Shown piece by piece: positions 53,410 to 63,500 of a DNA stretch of 64,000 nt. Location of the stretch: the NCBI RefSeq assembly GCF_002993365.1, contig NZ_PVNP01000054.1:1-64000 (forward strand), in the 5' to 3' direction. Position numbers and translations under genes: made by a program. Position 1 is the stretch's first letter, and the number at the start of each line of letters is the position of its first letter. This DNA is from Marisediminitalea alba. Its GTDB lineage: Bacteria; Pseudomonadota; Gammaproteobacteria; Enterobacterales; Alteromonadaceae. Under the pieces are notes generated by a model. That model saw only the letters and a list, made by a program, of their open reading frames with translations. It had not been told where the DNA came from and searched no databases.

Positions 53410-54381
53410 GTGGCTAACGGTAAAATACTGAGACAGTTGATTAGGGCTGGAGCCATTGGTGATTCCGAGGCCTTTCGGCTTGCTTCAGAAGCTGTTATTC
53501 AAGATGAGCGTCAAAAGCAACATCACCTTCTTGCAAATGATCTTGAGCAGATATTGTATGGTGAGCATTTAAGACCGCTTAAACAAAATGGACGTAACGC
53601 TTTGCCTACTCCTCCTGTAGATAAAGAGCGAGGACTACCACTTTTAGATGTTCGACAAGCTCAGCGACCAATAGAAGAAATGGTTTTACCTGAATCTAGT
53701 ATCGCACCCATCGAGGAACTTCTTGAGGAACACCGCCGTGTCGATGTACTGAGAAGTTTTGGAATGAAGCCTTCTGGAAAAATTATTTTTCATGGTCCTC
53801 CAGGTTGCGGGAAAACCTTAGCAGCTGAGGTCATTGCTTTTGAGCTTGATTTACCTCTTGCAATTGTTCGTCTCGATGCGTTGGTATCTTCTTTTTTGGG
53901 TGAAACAGCCGCGAATCTTCGCAAAGTTTTTGATTTTGTTTCTGAACATTCTATGGTGGTTTTATTTGATGAATTTGACGCCATAGGCAAAGAACGTTCT
54001 GACTCAGGTGAACATGGTGAGTTACGCCGCGTCGTTAACGCAGTGCTTCAGATGATGGACGCTTATCAAGGGAAGAGTCTAATTTTAGCAGCTACAAACC
54101 ATGAGCACATTTTAGACAGTGCTATCTGGCGACGCTTCGATGAAAAAATTGACTTCCCATTACCTGATGAGCTGCAAATACAACAAATTCTTTCACTCAA
54201 ATTGCGTGGTGTACGTCGCCAATTTGAGTTAGATGATAAATCTATCCTCGGGATATTTTCTACAAAGAGTGGCGCTGATATTGAACGTATTGTTCGTAGA
54301 GCAGTAAAAAGGATGATCCTACGTAGTCAGGAATTTTTGACCGTTAAGGACTTGAAGCAAGCAGCTTCTCGAGAAAGTTAA
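53410..54381 (+). CDS. AAA+ ATPase partnered with a subtilisin-like protease
   Basis: A 323-residue AAA+ protein from the GTG at 53410 (GGGGAATAATA upstream). Walker A is GPPGCGKT (129-136), Walker B VVLFDEFDA (183-191), sensor 1 is in LAATNHEH and the arginine finger candidates in IWRRFDEKIDFPLP. It resembles FtsH/p97-type AAA modules but has no membrane anchor or protease domain. The N-terminal about 90 residues are helical. It lies 15 nt before a large S8 protease gene, suggesting a two-subunit ATP-driven protease complex. Confidence 0.85.
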   Translation: MANGKILRQLIRAGAIGDSEAFRLASEAVIQDERQKQHHLLANDLEQILYGEHLRPLKQNGRNALPTPPVDKERGLPLLDVRQAQRPIEEMVLPESSIAPIEELLEEHRRVDVLRSFGMKPSGKIIFHGPPGCGKTLAAEVIAFELDLPLAIVRLDALVSSFLGETAANLRKVFDFVSEHSMVVLFDEFDAIGKERSDSGEHGELRRVVNAVLQMMDAYQGKSLILAATNHEHILDSAIWRRFDEKIDFPLPDELQIQQILSLKLRGVRRQFELDDKSILGIFSTKSGADIERIVRRAVKRMILRSQEFLTVKDLKQAASRES

Positions 54382-54396
54382 AAAAAGGGACTAGGA

Positions 54397-56775
54397 ATGG
54401 CTAATTATGAACATCTTAAGATTGAAAGAGAACTGCTTGAAAATGAACGTAGAACAAGAAAAATCAATATTCCAAGACATCCACGAGGTGATCTTCGTGG
54501 GCATGGTCAAAAATTATCCAGAGACTTAACTGAATCATTCAAATTCGCACAAAGTCAACAAACGTCACGCCCTGGTAATTTTGTACTGAAAATTCGTTAT
54601 ACAGGACTTCTCGATATTACCCATCTAAACAAACATGGTATCGAGTTTGTAAGCCAAGAAGACAATCATCTGTGTGTTGTTTTTGTTGATGAAACCGGCA
54701 TGGCTGTGTTTGCAGATCACTTGCAACGTCTAGGTTTAGACGATGCGGAGTTGACGTACAAACAGATTCTCGAAGCCATAGAGGGAATCGATAACTGGAC
54801 AAGTGATGACCGGAAAAGTTGGGCTCTAAGAAGGCATGGCTTACCAAGAGCAGAGAAGTTTCTCTTAGATGTAGAGCTTTGGCCTGTAGCTGTTGCTCAT
54901 CACCCAGAGAGATTAAGCACTTGTGATGCATTTGAGCGTTGGCTAGCTCATAACGGAATACGGCGAACAGATAAAGTTAACCTTGATAGCTTAGTAATGT
55001 ACCGTTTGGAGGTTAACTCTAGTCAGGTTAATCTACTGCTGAATCACTCTGATGTCAGACTTGTTGATCTCCCCCCCAAGAGCGGTATTCGCTATAGCCA
55101 ACTAAATTGTGACATCAATAGAATTCCTGAAGGAATACAATCCCCTACTCATCAAGCTGCAAGAGTTTGCGTCCTTGATAGCGGAGTAAATACTAACCAC
55201 CCCCTGTTGGCACCCGCAATTGCGGAAAGTGCAGACTTTATTGGTGATACAGACGGCATGGATTTGAATGGTCATGGCACTGCTGTTGCTGGTGTAGCTC
55301 TGTATGGTGACTTGGAAGCGTGTAACTCAACAAATTATTGGCACCCTGAACTTTGGATTTTCAATGGTAGAATTCTTGATGAGAATGCAGAATTTGACTC
55401 CAGTTCTATCGAAAAAACGCTCATTGAAGCTGTAACCTATTTTGTCGAGGAACACCAATGTCGGATTTTCAATTTGTCGTTAGGGAATTCCAATGCACCT
55501 TACGATAATCGCCATATTCGAGGAATTGCGTATGTCTTGGATAAATTGGCTAGGGACTTCAATATCTTATTTGTCGTTTCTGCTGGAAACTTCTCAGGCT
55601 CTATCGATCCAGATGTGCCAAGACATAGCTGGAGGAACGAGTATCCAGAATACCTTCTAGCTGACGAAAGTATCATCATAGATCCAGCTCCGGCACTAAA
55701 CGTTCTAACAGTGGGCAGCTTGGCTCGACATAACGCGACTTTCGATGCTCAACGGTATCCTGAAATTAGTCAATTGGCTCCAGCTACAGAAAATCAACCA
55801 TCGCCATTTACACGTCACGGTCCATCTATTAAAGGCGCAATTAAACCCGAACTGGTAGCTATTGGTGGAAACCTGGCTACTCCTATTAGAATAGGCAACG
55901 AACTGAAGGATGTTAAGAAAGGCATGGGGGTATTGACCTGCAATAGTCTATTCGTTGGGAACACATTGTTTAGCGAAATTAGCGGAACAAGTTTTGCGGC
56001 ACCTTACATTACCCATCTTGCAGGTCGTTTATTGAATAACTATCCGAAGGCTTCTGCTAATTTGCTCAGAGCACTACTGGTTAATCATGCGAATATGCTG
56101 TCGGAGATTGAAAACAGCTTTCCTGAAGATATGAAGAAATCTTATAGGAGCGCAAATGGACGAGATGCGTTTAGAGATATAGCTGGTTATGGTGCTGTTG
56201 ATGAGGGGGAGCTTTTTAGATCTTCACAAAATGCGGTTGTCTTAATGGCTGAAGATAAAATAGAAAACAACTCGCATCACTTTTTCGAACTGCCGCTTCC
56301 CGATGATTTTTTAAGGTCTCAGCGTGCTTCCAGAGAAATTAGAGTTACTCTGTCTTATTGTCCAGCGGTCAGGACAACTAGGATAGACTATGTGGCCACT
56401 AAAATGTCTTTTAGGTTAGTCAAAGATCAGTCGCTTGAGTCTGTTCAAAGGCATTTCAATCACAGTACTCAGGATGAAACTAAAACCAGAAATGATGATG
56501 CTACAAGCAATAGGGACATAAGTGCTGAATTAAGAGGTAAAGGTACGGTTCAATCTTCAACTTGGCGGATTAAACAGCCGAAGCCTTCTGAAAAGTGGTT
56601 TGTTGTAATTACTCGACAAGATAGAGATTGGGGTGAGGCGTTGAGTTTCGAACAAGAAGACTATGCCTTGGTTGTGACTGTTACTGATCGAGAGAATGAG
56701 GAAGCCCAGCTGTATAGCCAAATATCACAACGCATAGAGCTTAAGGCTAGAGAACGTGCACGGGCTCGAGTGTAG
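54397..56775 (+). CDS. Large subtilisin-family (S8) serine protease, no signal peptide
   Basis: A 792-residue protein. A 250-residue N-terminal extension precedes the S8 domain. The catalytic triad is visible: Asp261 in VCVLDSGVNTNHP, His293 in LNGHGTAVAG, Ser532 in ISGTSFAAPY, with oxyanion Asn398 in VVSAGNFSG. A C-terminal beta-rich region follows (about 600-792). No signal peptide, so it probably acts in the cytoplasm. Encoded 15 nt after the AAA+ gene. Cytoplasmic S8 proteases paired with ATPases occur in predicted conflict systems; a function in phage defence is inference from location. Confidence 0.87.
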   Translation: MANYEHLKIERELLENERRTRKINIPRHPRGDLRGHGQKLSRDLTESFKFAQSQQTSRPGNFVLKIRYTGLLDITHLNKHGIEFVSQEDNHLCVVFVDETGMAVFADHLQRLGLDDAELTYKQILEAIEGIDNWTSDDRKSWALRRHGLPRAEKFLLDVELWPVAVAHHPERLSTCDAFERWLAHNGIRRTDKVNLDSLVMYRLEVNSSQVNLLLNHSDVRLVDLPPKSGIRYSQLNCDINRIPEGIQSPTHQAARVCVLDSGVNTNHPLLAPAIAESADFIGDTDGMDLNGHGTAVAGVALYGDLEACNSTNYWHPELWIFNGRILDENAEFDSSSIEKTLIEAVTYFVEEHQCRIFNLSLGNSNAPYDNRHIRGIAYVLDKLARDFNILFVVSAGNFSGSIDPDVPRHSWRNEYPEYLLADESIIIDPAPALNVLTVGSLARHNATFDAQRYPEISQLAPATENQPSPFTRHGPSIKGAIKPELVAIGGNLATPIRIGNELKDVKKGMGVLTCNSLFVGNTLFSEISGTSFAAPYITHLAGRLLNNYPKASANLLRALLVNHANMLSEIENSFPEDMKKSYRSANGRDAFRDIAGYGAVDEGELFRSSQNAVVLMAEDKIENNSHHFFELPLPDDFLRSQRASREIRVTLSYCPAVRTTRIDYVATKMSFRLVKDQSLESVQRHFNHSTQDETKTRNDDATSNRDISAELRGKGTVQSSTWRIKQPKPSEKWFVVITRQDRDWGEALSFEQEDYALVVTVTDRENEEAQLYSQISQRIELKARERARARV

Positions 56776-56852
56776 GGAATTCTTGTTCTGTAAAAATCAC
56801 CCATGGAACAGGAAGATTAAATTTTTCGGGCCATATGTATTAGGATAAAAGA

Positions 56853-58778
56853 ATGAAACTGCACAGTATTCGGGTTTCAAATTTTCAGAGTTTTGGTGCT
56901 GAACCAACAGAACTGACACTGGAAAATATTACCTATCTGATTGGCCCCAACGGGTCAGGCAAGACTGCTGCACTCCAGGCTTTGTGCCGACTGTTTGCAT
57001 TTGATCCATCATTACGCCGTATTCAGCGCTCAGACTTCCATGTCCCGCACGATGAACAAGAAGCGCCCGAAGAAAGGCAGTTATGGATTGAGGCGGACTT
57101 CGTGTTCCCCGAGTTGGAGGATGAAGAAGATAACTCGACCGTTGCTCCCCATTTCAGCCACATGCGCCTTGATGACCCTGACGGAATTCCTAGGGTACGA
57201 TATCGCCTAAGTGCCACTATGGGCCTAGATGGGGATATTGATGAGACTTTTGTGTATGTGCTTGAAGCTGACCCGGATGGTTCGCCTCTAAATCCTCAAA
57301 CGGTTCCCAGGTCTGAACGAAATCACATACAAGTCCACTATCTGCCCGCAAGAAGAGATCCGACTGACCACATAGCATATGGAACGAACGCGCTGCTTGG
57401 CCGCTTGCTACGGGCAGTGAACTGGGAAAATGAACGGGAGGAGGTCAAAGGGTTCACCGACCAGATTAGTGAGAGTTTGGCTGCTAATCCATCGGTCAAT
57501 GCTTTTAGTGCCCACCTGAAGAAAACATGGAGCACCCTTCATAAAGGCAGCTACTTTACAGATCCCAAGATTACTTTTGTGGCATCTGAGATCGAGGCGT
57601 TGCTTCGTCATTTGTCCGTATCATTCTCGCCTGGACATGATGAACATCTTGTCGATTTTTCCCGACTCAGTGACGGCCAGAAGTCGATGCTCTATCTGTC
57701 ATTGGTTCTTTCATCTCAAGCAATTGGGCGTGCTGTCCTTGCCGGTGAGGACGGCTCTTTTGACCCAGAAAAATTGCGTCCGCCAGTCTTTACTTTGATT
57801 GCCCTTGAGGAACCAGAGAACAGCCTCTCGCCTCACTATCTGGGGCGGATTGTCAGCGCTCTGAACTCCATGACGAGCAACGAGGATGCTCAGGCCCTAA
57901 TCGCTACGCATGCTCCGTCAATGTTACGACGTGTCGATCCGGAACATATTCGATATCTTCGACTTACCGAAACCCGGCAATCAAGAATTACGAAAATCCA
58001 ATTACCCGCTAAAACCGATGAAGCGCACAAGTTTGTTCGCGAGGCTGTCCAGGCATTCCCTGAGATCTACTTCTCACGTTTGGTTGTGTTGGGTGAAGGG
58101 GATAGCGAAGAAATTGTACTATCGCGCCTTTTCCAAGCGAAAGGTGCGCCAGTTGATGAGTCAGCGGTTACGATTGCTCCGCTTGGAGGTAGGCATGTCA
58201 ACCATTTTTGGCGCCTGTTATCAGCACTGCAAATCCCATTTTTGACCCTTCTCGATTTAGATGTGGGCAGATATCAAGCGGGCTGGGGAAGAATAAAGTA
58301 TGTAAATAACCAACTTGGCTTATATCAACCTGAAAAAGTTCTGCCAAATACTTTTTCTTTATCAGATTGGAATGATGACAAAGTACCTGTTCGTACCCAC
58401 CATTTCTTTGAAAACGGTACTAAGAGTGTATTTGCAGAGCTGGAAATGCGTGGTGTGTTTTTCTCATTTCCAATGGATTTAGATTTTTCAATGCTCCTTG
58501 CTTTCCCAGATGCTTACGGTGTTCAGCAGGAAGTTCCGGATGACTCAACGATTAAAGCCGTGTTGGGCAAGAGCCATCATGACTCATCCCAATATAGCTA
58601 TGGCGAGTTAAATCTTTTCTCTACGTATCACAAGCTTTTTAAACTGGGCAGCAAGCCCGCTGCTCATATCGATGCTCTCGCTCAACTAAGCGACGAGGAT
58701 TTGCTGGCGAACATGCCTGAATCATTTGGACGACTCACTGATGCCGTGATCGCCAAGCTTGCGGAACTGCCCGAGTGA
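56853..58778 (+). CDS. gajA: OLD-family ATPase-Toprim nuclease, Gabija GajA-like
   Basis: A 641-residue OLD-family protein. The ABC-type ATPase has Walker A GPNGSGKT (31-38), signature LSDGQ (272-276), Walker B LIALEEPE (315-322) and H-loop THAPS (352-356). The Toprim nuclease has VVLGEGDSEE (Glu415) and LLDLDVGR (Asp468, Asp470). Its stop overlaps the start of a UvrD-like helicase gene, the defining arrangement of class 2 OLD proteins and the Gabija system, where GajA nicks DNA when nucleotides are depleted. About 60 residues longer than the Bacillus prototype. Confidence 0.85.
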   Translation: MKLHSIRVSNFQSFGAEPTELTLENITYLIGPNGSGKTAALQALCRLFAFDPSLRRIQRSDFHVPHDEQEAPEERQLWIEADFVFPELEDEEDNSTVAPHFSHMRLDDPDGIPRVRYRLSATMGLDGDIDETFVYVLEADPDGSPLNPQTVPRSERNHIQVHYLPARRDPTDHIAYGTNALLGRLLRAVNWENEREEVKGFTDQISESLAANPSVNAFSAHLKKTWSTLHKGSYFTDPKITFVASEIEALLRHLSVSFSPGHDEHLVDFSRLSDGQKSMLYLSLVLSSQAIGRAVLAGEDGSFDPEKLRPPVFTLIALEEPENSLSPHYLGRIVSALNSMTSNEDAQALIATHAPSMLRRVDPEHIRYLRLTETRQSRITKIQLPAKTDEAHKFVREAVQAFPEIYFSRLVVLGEGDSEEIVLSRLFQAKGAPVDESAVTIAPLGGRHVNHFWRLLSALQIPFLTLLDLDVGRYQAGWGRIKYVNNQLGLYQPEKVLPNTFSLSDWNDDKVPVRTHHFFENGTKSVFAELEMRGVFFSFPMDLDFSMLLAFPDAYGVQQEVPDDSTIKAVLGKSHHDSSQYSYGELNLFSTYHKLFKLGSKPAAHIDALAQLSDEDLLANMPESFGRLTDAVIAKLAELPE

Positions 58779-60451
58779 TTGCTGTAGATGCATGGCTGCC
58801 TTCGGATGGGCTAACGCTTGAACCCAATGCACTGCGGGCTGCGAAGGAACAAGCGCGCTGTCTTGCACTGACGGCGGGGCCGGGTGCGGGCAAGACGGAA
58901 ATGCTTGCACAAAGAGCTGACTTCCTCCTACGAACCGGAACCTGCCGTTATCCGAAGAGAATACTCGCTATCTCTTTCAAAGTTGACGCCAGCAAAAACT
59001 TGAAGGAGCGAATCCAGCGACGCTGTGGACAAGAATTGGCTTCCCGTTTTGATAGCTACACATTTCATGCGTTTGCAAAGCGTATTATTGATCGTTTCCG
59101 AGTAGTGCTTACTGGTAATGATGCTCTTGATCTGGATTATTCGATTGGCGAAAGAAAAGTCACAAGAAGGCAAATTACATTTCATGATCTTGTACCGCTA
59201 GCAATTCAAATTCTTAAGGCCTCCACTGTCGCAAGAAATGCCATACGCCAAACTTACAGCGATGTTTTCTTGGATGAATTCCAGGACTGCACGGATCAGC
59301 AGTATGAACTCGTGAAGGTAGCCTTCCAAGGTACAAGCATTCGTCTCACTGCTGTCGGTGATACCAAGCAGAAAATCATGGGGTGGGCAGGTGCTTTGGA
59401 CGGAATTTTCCAAACGTTCGCTAGGGATTTTTCAGCGGTCCCATTAAACATGTACCGAAACTTTCGTTCAAAACCACGCCTGCTTCGGATGCAGAACGAG
59501 ATAATTCGCGTGCTCGATCCGGCTTCCGTCATGCCTGATCACCAACTTGCTGGTGAAGAGGGAGAGGTCTTCGCGTGGCAATTCGAGAATGCCCAGGGAG
59601 AAGCTGAGTACTTGGCCGATTTGATTGCCGGATGGATAAGAAATGAACAAGTTCCGTTATCCGAAATCGCCGTATTAGTGTCCAAACAACTAGATCTTTA
59701 CGCCAATCACCTGATGGTGGCATTGGAAGTTAGGGGAATACCGTACCGGAATGAGCAGGAGATGCAGGATATTACTGTCGAACCTGCCGCAAGGCTCGTT
59801 GTTGACTATTTGTCCTGTCTCTATGGCCAGCGAGAGCCCAAAGCTTGGATTCGGCTGATGAATCAATTAATTCCCTTTGCCGATGATGAGGTGCAGTCTA
59901 GCGTCAGGCAAAATTTCCAAAGCTTCTTCAAGGAACAGCGAAAAATCATAGCCATGGCCGAGTTGTTGGATGAACCGTTTTCAGGATGGTGGGATTCTGT
60001 GTGTGGATTTTTGAAGGAAATAGGAATGGAGACTCTTGTTGCTCTCTCGCCTGACTATGAGTCACATGCCAGATTAGGTGAAGTTGTGGGAGATACCAAA
60101 GCACGCATTGAAGAATTGCTTGAACTTACCCCCGATTTGCCTCAAGCCTTGACTCGTTTCTCTGATGATCAGGCTGTGCGTATTCTGACTATCCATAAGA
60201 GCAAAGGATTGGAGTTCGACTCAACGATAATTATGGCAGTTGAGAACGAAATATTCTTTGGGGATCAAGATGCTAATCGGTGTGCTTTCTTTGTTGGTGT
60301 ATCCCGTGCCAAACGTCGGCTTGTTCTTACATACGCCAAACAACGCGACAGGCCTCTTAACTATGCAAAAAGATGGGATGTAATTCGAACTCCACAACAG
60401 GAATACCTTCAATATGCAGCAAAGTTTATTACCGATTTAACGCACATATAA
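58775..60451 (+). CDS. gajB: UvrD/Rep-like helicase, Gabija GajB-like
   Basis: A 558-residue superfamily 1 helicase. Walker A is GPGAGKTEML (35-44), motif II DEFQDCTD (167-174), motif III GDTKQKIMGWAGA, motif IV RNFRS and motif V TIHKSKGLEFD. It starts at a GTG that overlaps the gajA stop (GTGA), so it is translationally coupled. In Gabija, GajB hydrolyses nucleotides or unwinds DNA on activation of GajA. Length is near the prototype (494). Confidence 0.84.
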   Translation: MIAVDAWLPSDGLTLEPNALRAAKEQARCLALTAGPGAGKTEMLAQRADFLLRTGTCRYPKRILAISFKVDASKNLKERIQRRCGQELASRFDSYTFHAFAKRIIDRFRVVLTGNDALDLDYSIGERKVTRRQITFHDLVPLAIQILKASTVARNAIRQTYSDVFLDEFQDCTDQQYELVKVAFQGTSIRLTAVGDTKQKIMGWAGALDGIFQTFARDFSAVPLNMYRNFRSKPRLLRMQNEIIRVLDPASVMPDHQLAGEEGEVFAWQFENAQGEAEYLADLIAGWIRNEQVPLSEIAVLVSKQLDLYANHLMVALEVRGIPYRNEQEMQDITVEPAARLVVDYLSCLYGQREPKAWIRLMNQLIPFADDEVQSSVRQNFQSFFKEQRKIIAMAELLDEPFSGWWDSVCGFLKEIGMETLVALSPDYESHARLGEVVGDTKARIEELLELTPDLPQALTRFSDDQAVRILTIHKSKGLEFDSTIIMAVENEIFFGDQDANRCAFFVGVSRAKRRLVLTYAKQRDRPLNYAKRWDVIRTPQQEYLQYAAKFITDLTHI

Positions 60452-60550
60452 AAAGTCATTAGCTAAACTGCTCAGTTCAAAACTTGCAAAGCCATAAATC
60501 GTCCTCAAAAACGTTCCCTTTACTACATATAATGCAACATCTAGCGCGAT

Positions 60551-60589
60551 GTCAGCTCCAAAATATACTGGAGCTGACAAAGATTTTTT
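60551..60589 (+). terminator. Terminator at the end of HS4
   Basis: Perfect 9-bp stem GTCAGCTCC/GGAGCTGAC with a 10-nt loop, then AAAGATTTTTT. Oriented for the plus-strand gajAB operon. The T run is separated from the stem by five bases, so efficiency is uncertain. Confidence 0.6.
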
Positions 60590-60592
60590 CTT

Positions 60593-63500
60593 CTAGTTAT
60601 TCCCCGAAATTTCTTCCGTCGCCTCTTGGCGTAATTTCTGGGCATCCATTCCGTTTAGCCGTTCAATGGCTCTTTCTGCGGCACCCTGACGGTTTCCATC
60701 CACGTTTAGCGTACTTCCTGAGCCTGTGAGTCTTTCCATATCCAGTGACGGTACTTCGGGTAGGTTGCCTGTTATTGACAAGATACCTATCCATTCATCC
60801 AGATTGACTTGGCTCCAATCTACCTGGTTTAACTGACTCGCGGTCAAACCTTCGCAGTTTGGTGACTTTGCACTGCCCCAGCCAAGGCCCAATTGCGGAC
60901 GAACTTGTTCTTGAATGATCCGTGAAAGCGGCGAAGTAAAGCAGCAATATGACTGCCGTTTCTCAACACAGGCACCTAAGAACTTAGACTTGCAGTAAGA
61001 GCCTACATAATGGCAACTCTTCAATACCCGCTTAGCGTTCATCTCAAACTCACTCTGCTCACATTTCCAGATAAGCTGAATGAGGATCATAGTGACTGAA
61101 TAAATCATGTAGGCCGTCATAACCGTACTCAGAACCGCGCCCGCAGCGCCCCCCAGGGCAAAGTTACCACCCGAAACGACACCATCGGCTCCAACCGCAC
61201 CACCAACGTTACTAAACAGTGCCGATTGCGCCCCCGAACCAAACGTAGAGCCTACCCACTCAGCCGTTTTGTTGGTCAACACCTGCATAAAGCCAGTCGC
61301 AGCTTGCTCCGCTCCCGCGCCAGCAGCCGTTGATGGCCCAGCCCCCATGAGAGAGTCCCATGCAGACACAAAAGGCTCTTTAACCGCACTCCAGGTACTG
61401 GTGATTGGTTCCCTGAGCGTATTCCACGAACCATAGATTGCCGAAGACGGATTCATGGCCATGACTGCCGTATCAAGCTTGTTAACCGCCACTATCATCG
61501 TGATGTAATCCGATAACGACACGCCACTTGGCTTTTCACAGCAATCCACTATGCCACCAACGGCTTTTTTGCACTGGCCAGCATTACCTTTAAAGACCGT
61601 ACACTCGACGTTATCTTGGCCATCAGCTCCCGTACATGACATATCATTGGTCATAAACTGCGCCGCATTAAGCATCGCTGCGGCTTCTGCAAAGTTAGCC
61701 TGCTTGATTGACTCTGGCTCTAAACAATCTGTGCCCATACAGCGAACTGGCCCCTCACAGTTGTATTGAGTTTCCATTCGTGCATTTTGCACTTCAACGC
61801 TTTGTCCGCAGTCATACACCAAACTTTGGATATAGCAGAAGCCTTCATGACCAGCCCCGCCTTCAGTGCATTCGGTTCTGACGTACTGGCAGGCCAGGTT
61901 TTGCTCCAGCGCGGCACACGTATTGGTGGTCGTGTTTTGTCCGTTATTAACGATGGTTTGTGTATTACCATTGGCATCTACCCAGCTGTCTGAGCTGCCC
62001 ATGTTGAACTCTGGATGAGCAGTCGAAGCATTGTAGGTTGCTCTTGCCCTCCAGCATGAGAGTCCCAGTCCATCAGAGCTGCCGCGACTGGTTAAATGAA
62101 CAGGAGACGAAACAACCGCTGGATAAAGGCTCCCAAGATTGGCCAACTCGCCACTACCAACCGTTAACCCGTCGATTCGTTTTGTGCCCGTATCCAAACA
62201 CTGCCACTGCACGGCAGTAAACTGATCCGTTTGCATCAAGCATTGGTCTATGCCCGGATCACTTGATTGATGAACAACGTCCTGTTCTAAGTACTTGCCA
62301 GAGAAGGTCAATGAAGCGCTCAGTTTCGCAGGAGCCAAACACTTCTGAACTTCTCGGCTGCAAGTATCGAAATCGACTTTGTTCCAGCCGGATTCACATC
62401 TGGAACGAGTAACTTCCTGAGGTTCATGCCACGAAATAATCGACCCATTGGCGACTTTACACAATGAACCAACCAAGGTTCCTTTTGGACACGTCATTTC
62501 AGGGTATTTAATGGACGGTTTCGTCTCAGTCACCGTTTCCTTATTGCCCGTCAGTGAGAGTGTCGTTTTCCAACCATTTGCCTTGGATGGCGACTCGGTA
62601 ATTTTTATCTCAGTATTTTGATTATCAAAAATTCTCAGTATCGCGTTCCCAGTTTGCATAGTACTGCTGTGCTGTGGAACAAAGCTGAGCGTTTCAGAGC
62701 TAAAGCAACCACGCTCAATAGACCAGCTTTGTTGATGAGTTTCAGCGGATACACGTCGTTCTAACTGACACTCAGTAAGCGTGCTGATCTTCTCGCACAC
62801 CTGGTAATCCGGTACATGCTTGGTTTCAGTAAATGGCGTAATCGTCTGAGTAGGCTCACAGGCCTCAAAACTACTTGGCATAAGGTTAGATACCACACAC
62901 TTTGGATCGCTGGTTTGCAATCCACAGTCATAGGTATCGGTAAAACGAATGCATTCACCTTTATCATTGGTCTCGGCACATTCTGACGACATGAAGCCAC
63001 AGGAAGGATTATCTTCAAGCACTTGGCAGGCCTGATTTTCAATCCCCTTATAGCTTTCATCATCCACACTGACTTGTACACGCCGACACAAAGGCGATAT
63101 GCCAGCCACTGGGCTTGGGGCAAAATAGGATTCACAAACTGAAACACCATTGACCACCGTACATCCGTTGGTTGATGACGGCTGATCCGTACATTGAATG
63201 CTGTAGTCTGAAAACTTAGCCGGGATATCCGCTGCTTGTTCGATACAGGACTGTGGTGACCAACTATCATTCATCACCACCTTGGTTGGATCAAAGCGCA
63301 CCTTGATGCGTGCATACCCCTCACCACTACCCGTTACCGATACGCGAATTTTGACTGGCACTTCTAAACCGGGCTCTACCGCTTTTAACTTGGCGGTGAG
63401 GTCAGTATTAGGATTGCGCTCCCAACTGGTACTGAGCTCGCAGCGGCCAGCCGTTTCTGGTGGAAAGTTATTGTTCGGCCCAGACCAGACTTTCTGATCG

